Below are positions 48,751-59,550 of a stretch of 64,000 nucleotides of DNA, one piece after another. The stretch comes from Saprospiraceae bacterium. GTDB lineage: Bacteria; Bacteroidota; Bacteroidia; Chitinophagales; Saprospiraceae. The DNA is taken from assembly GCA_016716335.1 (NCBI GenBank), contig JADJWN010000021.1:1-64000 (forward strand). The letters are read 5' to 3'. The position numbers and the translations under genes are program-made. Below the pieces are notes generated by a model, which had not been told where the DNA came from, did not search any database, and saw only the letters and a program-made list of their open reading frames with translations. Each line of letters begins with the position of its first letter. Within the stretch, counting starts at the first letter, position 1.

Positions 48751-51700
48751 GTCTTACCATGACTACTGGTTCGGACATGCAGTTGTCAGGGATGGGTACG
48801 TATTGTATTTGTCTTAATCCCTGCCCGCCTACTACGTAGTGGGACAGAGTTTATCACGCTCCAGCGTGACGAATTCACGCCAAGGCTTGACACAGTCTTA
48901 CCCGAACTACCGGTTCGGACAAAACATTAGAATACGTTGAAATATGGGACACATGTCTTAATCCCTGCCCGCCTACTACGTAGTGGGACAGAGTTTATCA
49001 CGCTCCAGCGTGACGAATTCTTAACTGGACTACTGGTTCGGACAAGAAAGCACCAGACCTAAGCTGGAGGCAGCTCTGGTCTTAATCCCTGCCCGCCTAC
49101 TACGTAGTGGGACAGAGTTTATCACGCTCCAGCGTGACGAATTCTTAACTGGACTACTGGTTCGGACGGGGTAGCTCAACCTCAAAAATACTTTTCCCCA
49201 TGTCTTAATTCCCGCCTTGCGGGACAGGGTTTATCACGCTCCAGCGTGACGAATTCTTAACTGGACTACTGGTTCGGACAATCCACAACCTTGTTCCTGA
49301 ACTTGGAAAGCCGTCTTAATCCTTCTTAACTGGACTACTGGTTCGGACATATCCTCTTCTCATCATATTCACCCTTGCAAGTTGTGTCTTAATCCCTGCC
49401 CGTCTACTACGTAGTGGGACAGAGTTTATCACGCTCCAGCGTGACGAATTCTTAACTGGACTACTGGTTCGGACACAGTAATTTTTACTGTCTCTACCTC
49501 CATTCGGGTGTCTTAATCCCTGCCCGCCTACTACGTAGTGGGCAGGCGGGCTTCTTAACTGGACTACTGGTTCGGACTTTTAACTCCCTTATTAATAGGG
49601 AGAAATACGAGGTCTTAATCCCTGCCCGCCTACTACGTAGTGGGCAGGCGGGCTTCTTAACTGGACTACTGGTTCGGACATCCAAATAAACTCCAAAAGT
49701 GGAGTCCAACTAAAGTCTTAATCCTTCTTAACTGGACTACTGGTTCGGACCACAGACAATTTTATAGGAGTGGCATTAGCAGATAATGTCTTAATCCTTC
49801 TTAACTGGACTACTGGTTCGGACACAGTAATTTTTACTGTCTCAACCTCCATTCGGGTGTCTTAATCCCTGCCCGCCTACTACGTAGTGGGCAGGCGGGC
49901 TTCTTAACTGGACTACTGGTTCGGACGCAGTAATTTTTACTGTCTCAACCTCCATTCGGGTGTCTTAATCCCTGCCCGCCTACTACGTAGTGGGCAGGCG
50001 GGCTTCTTAACTGGACTACTGGTTCGGACTTGTGTAATTTTATCACATTTTTTTCAAAAAAAATTATGTCTTAATCCTTCTTAACTGGACTACTGGTTCG
50101 GACTGTAATAACCAATCAGCTTGAAGCAACATTTCAAGGTCTTAATCCTTCTTAACTGGACTACTGGTTCGGACGCATTTTAAATCATCCGATGAATACA
50201 AATTCTTTAAAGTCTTAATCCTTCTTAACTGGACTACTGGTTCGGACTGCTAAAAGAAGCAGGTATATCGTATAGAGTAACAGTCTTAATCCTTCTTAAC
50301 TGGACTACTGGTTCGGACATATTTATCAAAATTGCTGCAAAACGACAATTATGTCTTAATCCCTGCCCGCCTACTACGTAGTGGGACAGAGTTTATCACG
50401 CTCCAGCGTGACGAATTCTTAACTGGACTACTGGTTCTAAGGCGCCTTCTAAGTTGATTCAATTGGCAATTTTAAAGTCTTAATCCTTCCAAACTGGACT
50501 ACTGGTTCGGACTCTGGACTGGGTAAACGAAAATGTTTCAAACATATCGTCTTAATCCTTCTTAACTGGACTACTGGTTCGGACTAGAATCCTTTATGGT
50601 CAGGGTTTGCACAGAGAAAGTCTTAATCCTTCTTAACTGGACTACTGGTTCGGACGGGGTAGCTCAACCTCAAAAATACTTTTCCCCATGTCTTAATTCC
50701 CGCCTTGCGGGACAGGCTCTTCTTAACTGGACTACTGGTTCGGACTTTGCAGAATATTTGTCTGCTATCCAGACCGTCGCCCGTCTTAATCCTTCTTAAC
50801 TGGACTACTGGTTCGGACAGGGTAACTCAACTTCAAAAATACTTTTCCCCATGTCTTAATTCCCGCCTTGCGGGACAGGCTCTTCTTAACTGGACTACTG
50901 GTTCGGACCAATGGGACGTCGAGCGGGATGGTAGTCTCGACGAACAGTCTTAATCCTTCTTAACTGGACTACTGGTTCGGACGCGTCGAGCAAGTAGACA
51001 TAGTAATGAGTCATCTTGTCTTAATCCCTGCCCGCCTACTACGTAGTGGGCAGGCGGGCTTCTTAACTGGACTACTGGTTCGGACAGGATACCCTTCTCA
51101 AACAGCATTTACCTTTGTCTTAATTCCCGCCTTGCGGGACAGGCTCTTCTTAACTGGACTACTGGTTCGGACACACAGATCAGACCCAACAAAGGAGGCC
51201 CAACTATTGGTGTCTTAATCCCTGCCCGCCTACTACGTAGTGGGCAGGCGGGCTTCTTAACTGGACTACTGGTTCGGACCCAGTAAATGAAGCCGTAAAG
51301 GCTTTAGACTTCGACAAGTCTTAATCCTTCTTAACTGGACTACTGGTTCGGACTGGTAGGTAAATTAAGTAAAGAGAAAGGATTAAGCTATGACTTAATC
51401 CTTCTTAACTGGACTACTGGTTCGGACAACAGGCATAGACCTTTATGATTATCCGGATGCGTGTCTTAATCCTTCTTAACTGGACTACTGGTTCGGACTA
51501 ATTCAATTCATCGCGAAAAAGTTCAAGAACTTATAGTCTTAATCCTTCTTAACTGGACTACTGGTTCGGACAAAGGGTAGGAAATTTTTAGACCATGCCA
51601 AATATTAGTCTTAATCCTTCTTAACTGAACTACTGGTTCGGACTTGATAGCTCAAAAGGTTTGAGCGCAAAGGGACACAGTCTTAATCCTTCTTAACTGG

Positions 51701-54700
51701 ACTACTGGTTCGGACTTTGCAGAATATTTGTCTGCTATCCAGACCGTCGCCCGTCTTAATCCTTCTTAACTGGACTACTGGTTCGGACAGGGTAACTCAA
51801 CTTCAAAAATACTTTTCCCCATGTCTTAATTCCCGCCTTGCGGGACAGGCTCTTCTTAACTGGACTACTGGTTCGGACTTATAACATAAGACTGTAGTCT
51901 TGTGCCCGGTAAGTCTTAATCCTTCTTAACTGGACTACTGGTTCGGACACAAGCAACATTTCAAGGAAAACTTATAAGTATCTCTGGTCTTAATCCTTCT
52001 TAACTGGACTACTGGTTCGGACCCAATTTTTTTTTTGCCTATCAGGGGCATTACTGATAGGTCTTAATCCTTCTTAACTGGACTACTGGTTCGGACGAAT
52101 ATGAAAAATCCTTAAAGTTAGGTTCAAAATAGTCTTAATCCTTCTTAACTGGACTACTGGTTCGGACAAAAAACAAGTAATTGAAAAAATAAACTGTCTT
52201 ATGTCTTAATCCTTCTTAACTGGACTACTGGTTCGGACTATATTTGTAAAAATAACACACATGGACAAAAAAGGTCTTAATCCTTCTTAACTGGACTACT
52301 GGTTCGGACTTGCGGCACGATACGAGAGCAAAATTGTTCCATCGGTGTCTTAATCCTTCTTAACTGGACTACTGGTTCGGACTAAAAGCAGAAAAAGGAA
52401 AAGAGGCACTGGAGGAATGTCTTAATCCTTCTTAACTGGACTACTGGTTCGGACTCAAAATAGCGGAGGAAAAACTTAACGTCCTCCCGTCTTAATCCTT
52501 CTTAACTGGACTACTGGTTCGGACTGAACGAGGGCTTCAGATTCACGAAGCTCTCGGATTGTCTTAATCCTTCTTAACTGGACTACTGGTTCGGACATGG
52601 TAGTATTCATGCAACAGTACACGGCAGATAAGTCTTAATCCTTCTTAACTGGACTACTGGTTCGGACGGCAATGAAAATGTAAGAATAGGTTATGCCGCA
52701 GGGGTCTTAATCCTTCTTAACTGGACTACTGGTTCGGACCAAGGCGGATTGGCAGTGGCAGAAAAAATCTGTCAAGTCTTAATCCTTCTAAACTGGACTA
52801 CTGGTTCGGACAACCCGAATGGTTATCAAATAAAAATCAAAAAATATGTCTTAATCCTTCTTAACTGGACTACTGGTTCGGACCGTCAATGAAAATTATG
52901 ATGAAAAAAAAGAGATAGTCTTAATCCTTCTTAACTGGACTACTGGTTCGGACTGGCTAATAGGGTTTGAGATAGAAAAGGAAGACTACGTCTTAATCCT
53001 TCTTAACTGGACTACTGGTTCGGACATTCTGATGGATATTGGTACACATATCCAGAACCCGGTCTTAATCCTTCTTAACTGGACTACTGGTTCGGACATT
53101 TAAAAATTGAATCTGTTGTAATCTTTATAATCAGTCTTAATCCTTCTTAACTGGACTACTGGTTCGGACAGGTAGGGTAAAAATGCCACCACCACAGCCA
53201 AACCACGTCTTAATCCTTCTTAACTGGGCTACTGGTTCGGACTTAATATGAATTTAACAAAATTGGCTCAACTAGGAGGTCTTAATCCTTCTTAACTGGA
53301 CTACTGGTTCGGACAGAATGTCTGGCTGTCTATGATACCCACACAGATAGAGTCTTAATCCTTCTTAACTGGACTACTGGTTCGGACTTTAAAGAATGGG
53401 TCGAAAAAAGATACGATTTAAGGTCTTAATCCTTCTTAACTGGACTACTGGTTCGGACAATAATAATAAAGCCTTACACGACAGAAATAGGCGTCTTAAT
53501 CCTTCTTAACTGGACTACTGGTTCGGACTACAAAACCGAATCAATATGGCAAGAAATCAGCGTCGGTCTTAATCCTTCTTAACTGGACTACTGGTTCGGA
53601 CATGTTTGGCTTCTTTTAGTGAATATGCTCTTTTTATGTCTTAATCCTTCTTAACTGGACTACTGGTTCGGACGATTTTCTCAAATATTGAAAGACGGTA
53701 AATGGGTAAGTCTTAATCCTTCTTAACTGGACTACTGGTTCGGACGGCAGACCTAAAATAGACAAAGAAAAAAAAGCAGTAAGTCTTAATCCTTCTTAAC
53801 TGGACTACTGGTTCGGACTACCCTAATTAGGTAGGGGTATAGGATTGGTTTAGTGTCTTAATCCTTCTTAACTGGACTACTGGTTCGGACAAAAAAACAA
53901 ATTTGTCCTGAAAAGTCAAAAGACGTCTTAATCCTTCTTAACTGGACTACTGGTTCGGACAAAAAACAGGTTACCTGTAGAATATACGAGAAAAATGTCT
54001 TAATCCTTCTTAACTGGACTACTGGTTCGGACAGTGGTCAGCAGGAACAAGGTTTCTTGCTATCCTGTCTTAATCCTTCTTAACTGGACTACTGGTTCGG
54101 ACTTATGAAGTCATTTCTCATCCGCAACAAAGCAGATTGTCTTAATCCTTCTTAACTGGACTACTGGTTCGGACTAGATATGAACGAAATCATTGTTTAC
54201 ACGGGTAGGCAGTCTTAATCCTTCTTAACTGGACTACTGGTTCGGACGGGGTAACTCAACTTCAAAAATACTTTTCCCCATGTCTTAATTCCCGCCTTGC
54301 GGGACAGGCTCTTCTTAACTGGACTACTGGTTCGGACCCTGTACAATGGAGACTACTACACTATTGATTCACTGTGTCTTAATCCTTCTTAACTGGACTA
54401 CTGGTTCGGACATAAAAGTTTTGGTTAGATACAAAGAGAATCAAACTGGTCTTAATCCTTCTTAACTGGACTACTGGTTCGGACTTTCTTTAATGTTATT
54501 ATATCTACCGATACCTGTTCGTCTTAATCCTTCTTAACTGGACTACTGGTTCGGACTCAAGACCACATCAGACAGATAACGATTCCAGCTGGTCTTAATC
54601 CTTCTTAACTGGACTACTGGTTCGGCCCGGCGAGATGGAGGAGCGATGTGTATGCTTTTGTCGTCTTAATCCTTCTTAACTGGACTACTGGTTCGGACTG

Positions 54701-57700
54701 CCCAAAAGGCCTCAAAAAGGGGGATATTTATGGTCTTAATCCTTCTTAACTGGACTACTGGTTCGGACGAAACGCTTGGTTTCTGGACTGAAGAATACAG
54801 AAGTGTCTTAATCCTTCTTAACTGGACTACTGGTTCGGACTATTGGTGCTGATGAGGCTATGAAAGCAGGTCAGTTGTCTTAATCCTTCTTAACTGGACT
54901 ACTGGTTCGGACGTAATGCAGTTTAACGTATAAAGAGCGTAAACTCTTTATAGTCTTAATCCTTCTTAACTGGACTACTGGTTCGGACCTGGAAGACCTT
55001 CTCTTTATGCCGCTGATTGTCCAGGTCTTAATCCTTCTTAACTGGACTACTGGTTCGGACAGTGGGGAAGGTCGGACTGTCCAAACTTAAACCCACACGT
55101 CTTAATCCTTCTTAACTGGACTACTGGTTCGGACGCCAGAAGTACAGTTCCTTAGTGATGCTGTATGGGAGTCTTAATCCTTCTTAACTGGACTACTGGT
55201 TCGGACCACGTACTCAAAATCGTATGGTTATTTTTACAGAGGGGTCTTAATCCTTCTTAACTGGACTACTGGTTCGGACCACTCCTACTGTTTGAAACGC
55301 CCCTAACGATGGGGTCTTAATCCTTCTTAACTGGACTACTGGTTCGGACAATAATTGACGCAAATCAACATTTGAAGTACTTTAGGTCTTAATCCTTCTT
55401 AACTGGACTACTGGTTCGGACGAAAAAGTAAATGATTGGGTAAAACAAAACGTGATGCCGTCTTAATCCTTCTTAACTGGACTACTGGTTCGGACGGGGT
55501 AGCTCAACCTCAAAAATACTTTTCCCCATGTCTTAATTCCCGCCTTGCGGGACAGGCTCTTCTTAACTGGACTACTGGTTCGGACATTAATATTTCCTGC
55601 GAGGGCAGGTCAAAATTAGGTCTTAATCCTTCTTAACTGGACTACTGGTTCGGACTGACAAAGTCCAAGCCAATAAGTTGGACGTCTAAGAAGTCTTAAT
55701 CCTTCTTAACTGGACTACTGGTTCGGACCCAGGATTCCATTCTAAATTTTTGTAATTGGTGGATGAGTCTTAATCCTTCTTAACTGGACTACTGGTTCGG
55801 ACGTATGGCATGAGTGCAGGTGAGTCATACCTGACACGCGTCTTAATCCTTCTTAACTGGACTACTGGTTCGGACAAATCCAGGTAAATTTCACGTTTAG
55901 AGCTGAAGTGTCTTAATCCTTCTTAACTGGACTACTGGTTCGGACAAAAAGACACTAATTTTAAATTATAAAAAATATGAGGTCTTAATCCTTCTTAACT
56001 GGACTACTGGTTCGGACATATTGTATGAAAACAGTAGAATTTCAAATTGACAGTCTTAATCCTTCTTAACTGGACTACTGGTTCGGACTTTGGAAGATAC
56101 AGAGTACAAGACGCAGGTATTTACGTCTTAATCCTTCTTAACTGGACTACTGGTTCGGACAAAACCGCCCTACATTTTTTAAACATCCTAAGATGGTCTT
56201 AATCCTTCTTAACTGGACTACTGGTTCGGACCATTTTTCTTTTGCCGATGATGGATTAATTTAATGTCTTAATCCTTCTTAACTGGACTACTGGTTCGGA
56301 CCAAACTTTATATTTAGGCAAATAATGAATTTTGGTCTTAATCCTTCTTAACTGGACTACTGGTTCGGACTTCTTGCACGAAAGTGTAATAAATAGCCTA
56401 CACAGGTCTTAATCCTTCTTAACTGGACTACTGGTTCGGACAATGGGCTTTTCTTTCAAAAAGTTAAACGCCCTGAGTCTTAATCCTTCTTAACTGGACT
56501 ACTGGTTCGGACAAGATGAAAAAAGAATTCTACATTTAAATGGAAGTAAGTCTTAATCCTTCTTAACTGGACTACTGGTTCGGACAACTTGGACTTCGAA
56601 GAAATCAGGTCAACAGGAACAGTCTTAATCCTTCTTAACTGGACTACTGGTTCGGACTGAAGCATTTAATATACTAAAGAATAAGGAAATCCTTGGTCTT
56701 AATCCTTCTTAACTGGACTACTGGTTCGGACTTTAAAACAGACTCTGAAAATGTAGTAAGAACGGTAATGTCTTAATCCTTCTTAACTGGACTACTGGTT
56801 CGGACCTGAATAAGGATGTTCCAGTAAATGAAATTGTAAAGTCTTAATCCTTCTTAACTGGACTACTGGTTCGGACCTTTGTGTCGTCCTGTTTTTGTTT
56901 CACCTGTCCGTTGGTCTTAATCCTTCTTAACTGGACTACTGGTTCGGACACCCTTGTAAAAGCCCGCCGCACGCTTTTTTTAGTGTGTCTTAATCCTTCT
57001 TAACTGGACTACTGGTTCGGACAGGTCAATGACCCTGAAATGCTTAAGGCAATTCAGAAAGTCTTAATCCTTCTTAACTGGACTACTGGTTCGGACTTGA
57101 TTCTTTAAGTTATCATGACCTTGTTTTGGTCGAGTCTTAATCCTTCTTAACTGGACTACTGGTTCGGACATGTTTTGTCAATGGTATATGATATTAAGTC
57201 TGAGTCTTAATCCTTCTTAACTGGACTACTGGTTCGGACAGCAGGTTGAAAAAGACATCAAAGCCCTGCATTACTAGTCTTAATCCTTCTTAACTGGACT
57301 ACTGGTTCGGACAATTAAAAAGTAAGACGATGACATACACAACAACACAGTCTTAATCCTTCTTAACTGGACTACTGGTTCGGACAAATTCAGGTTATGT
57401 TTGATAAGGGAATTGTCCCTTAGTCTTAATCCTTCTTAACTGGACTACTGGTTCGGACGAAAGTAGAAAATTTTCAACGGATAAATTGATGTGTCTTAAT
57501 CCTTCTTAACTGGACTACTGGTTCGGACCGAACAGACCGGCTTCGAACTTGTGTCCAAAGTTGTCTTAATCCTTCTTAACTGGACTACTGGTTCGGACTG
57601 AACTTGCGAGGGAGTTGGTAATCCGCCATTTGGTAGTCTTAATCCTTCTTAACTGGACTACTGGTTCGGACTACATATAAAAAAGAGTATGACAGACGAA

Positions 57701-58819
57701 GAAATAGTCTTAATCCTTCTTAACTGGACTACTGGTTCGGACAAAGAGTTTTGAGCGCAAAGAGACGCAAATTTTAAGTCTTAATCCTTCTTAACTGGAC
57801 TACTGGTTCGGACAGTTGATTAAACATGGGTTAGGTGTGCAGAAGTGGGTCTTAATCCTTCTTAACTGGACTACTGGTTCGGACTTTAAAGGAAGCAAAT
57901 AACAAAGGCCGAACCTTTAAGTCTTAATCCTTCTTAACTGGACTACTGGTTCGGACGAATGGGAACACGAAGTACATTCCCAAGCCAAATTCGTCTTAAT
58001 CCTTCTTAACTGGACTACTGGTTCGGACGGCAGTAAATTCAATTAGAGAGCAAAATTGCTCTGTCTTAATCCTTCTTAACTGGACTACTGGTTCGGACCA
58101 AGGCTGCAAGGATTTTCAAATCATTTCTCATCCGGTCTTAATCCTTCTTAACTGGACTACTGGTTCGGACTTGGCTTCAATAAGGCATATAATTTGGTTA
58201 AAAAATGGGTCTTAATCCTTCTTAACTGGACTACTGGTTCGGACTGGTATCAGAGGACGTTGAAACCGGGGAAATATTGTCTTAATCCTTCTTAACTGGA
58301 CTACTGGTTCGGACCTAAATTTATTAAGGTTAAAGACGTAAAAAATGTAGGTCTTAATCCTTCTTAACTGGACTACTGGTTCGGACACTAAGTGCATTTT
58401 CTAATGAAATGCCCTTATTTGTCTTAATCCTTCTTAACTGGACTACTGGTTCGGACTAGCAAGGCTTTTACCGGGACGGTACAAACTTTGTGGTCTTAAT
58501 CCTTCTTAACTGGACTACTGGTTCGGACATTTTACCAATGTGAGATTATATAATTGTAAGTTTGAGTCTTAATCCTTCTTAACTGGACTACTGGTTCGGA
58601 CCCGTCACAAATTGACGAACTGACCCACGAGGAAAGAGTCTTAATCCTTCTTAACTGGACTACTGGTTCGGACCAACATTTTCATTAAATGTTCTGATGG
58701 TGTTGTTGAATGTCTTAATCCTTCTTAACTGGACTACTGGTTCGGACCCGCAGTCTCAATCTTTCTGAAACCTGCAGAGCCTAGTCTTAATCCTTCTTAA
58801 CTGGACTACTGGTTCGGAC
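48751..58819 (-). CRISPR. CRISPR array, about 130 copies of a 36-bp repeat
   Basis: By hand count about 132 repeats. The type copy is 58784-58819: GTCTTAATCC...GGTTCGGAC on plus, ending ATTAAGAC on minus. Spacers are mostly 34-38 nt, giving a period of about 72 bp. The cas2-proximal end has near-perfect repeats. The far left has truncated remnants (48751-48776, 48895-48920), point variants and repeats with inserts, so the leader is at the right and transcription is on the minus strand. Scattered variants occur at 50476 (CCAAAC), 51609 (TGAAC), 52787 (CTAAAC), 53224 (GGGCT) and 54626 (GGCCC). Repeat form and neighbours suggest a Cas6-processed type III or type I system; the subtype cannot be set without effector genes. 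Confidence 0.97.
48811..51279. repeat. Hairpin-forming inserts inside CRISPR repeats
   Basis: Repeats here are split after GTCTTAAT or GTCTTAATCC (plus) by three insert classes. A 53-bp class occurs in 48955-49043, 49079-49167, 49386-49474 and 50353 on, with a longer variant at 48811. A 32-bp class occurs in 49510-49577, 49612-49679, 49859-49926, 49962-50029, 51018-51085 and 51212-51279. A 22-bp class centred on CCCGCCTTGCGGG occurs in 50690-50745, 50853-50908 and 51117-51172, and again later at 51823, 54282 and 55530. 49202-49279 combines two. The rest of each repeat is intact. Confidence 0.9.
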
Positions 58820-58930
58820 CAGCGTCTTTCATCAACCCACTCATTATCAGTCATTTGACTTTTGAAAAATCGTCTGATCTCTTGAATTTCGCTTTTCATA
58901 TCGCTAATTTACAGTTTTTTTTCCGTTTTC
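58820..58930 (-). promoter_or_regulatory. CRISPR leader region
   Basis: About 110 AT-rich bp between the cas2 stop and the first repeat, with homopolymer A/T runs next to cas2. A small minus-strand frame begins at 58899 (MKSEIQEIRRFFKSQMTDNEW) and reads on into the first repeats. No clear promoter consensus is seen. Confidence 0.6.
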
Positions 58931-59374
58931 TTAAAAAAATAATACATTTTTTGGCTTAGTCACGATTTCAAACTCTACATTCTGCCCGATCACCGTAATG
59001 TTGTTGAATTTCTCCTCCGGTACCGGCAGCACAAATATACTGTCTGAATTCTCATAGATTTCATTGATCTCCCGAAGTGTGCGGCTTATGTCTTTCATCA
59101 CTGTGCTGCTGCTTTTGGCCAGATATACGGATTTCTGTATCCGGAGGCAGCCTTTTTTGATCAGATATTTGGCTACCTGTGTTCGCACTTTGTTATTTTC
59201 GATATCATACATTATAAGATATAACATAACATTGGATTTTACTCTGCTTTGTCTGGCCAGCCATTCCATGATCCGGTGTATCTTTTCTTCGATACCCAGC
59301 TCTGCCAGCTGATGCCTTCTGTCCTCATCTGCCTGTGCAGCCTTTTCTTCTATGATCTTGAATCCGGGATACAT
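58931..59374 (-). CDS. cas2: CRISPR-associated endoribonuclease Cas2
   Basis: The ferredoxin-like Cas2 domain starts at residue 50 with MLYLIMYDIENNKVRTQVAKYL (the conserved Asp), then GCLRIQKSVYLAKSS and the C-terminal strand region. With Cas1 it forms the spacer-integration complex. The 49 residues before it (GFKIIEEKAAQADEDRRHQLAELGIEEK) are charged and helical. They look translated, so this may be an extended Cas2; a start at 59227 would give the canonical 98 residues. It is the cas gene next to the leader. Confidence 0.9.
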   Translation of the reverse strand: MYPGFKIIEEKAAQADEDRRHQLAELGIEEKIHRIMEWLARQSRVKSNVMLYLIMYDIENNKVRTQVAKYLIKKGCLRIQKSVYLAKSSSTVMKDISRTLREINEIYENSDSIFVLPVPEEKFNNITVIGQNVEFEIVTKPKNVLFF

Positions 59375-59550
59375 CTCAAAATATGATTTAGAGTTCAGAA
59401 TATTTAATCATGTGATTGATAATAAAATTTATCATAAGCTTTCTACCCGGCTTTGGCGATATGACAGATGATAATATGGCTCTCTGTAATTCACACTTTG
59501 TTTTTATTCCTTCCTGATTCATATACCTATCTTTCTTTTTTAATAAATAA

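Noticed and set aside
48557..48817. An 86-codon frame left of the array
   Set aside because: Its second half is palindromic modules and a truncated CRISPR repeat; the first half has no recognisable features.
49494..58397. Open reading frames of about 60-80 codons across the CRISPR array (e.g. reading LNWTTGSD or SEPVVQLRRIKT)
   Set aside because: They translate the repeat itself and recur in step with it; no coding character in spacers.
48751..58819. Transcription of the array from the left end
   Set aside because: The cas genes and perfect repeats are at the right and the decayed repeats at the left, which places the leader at the right.
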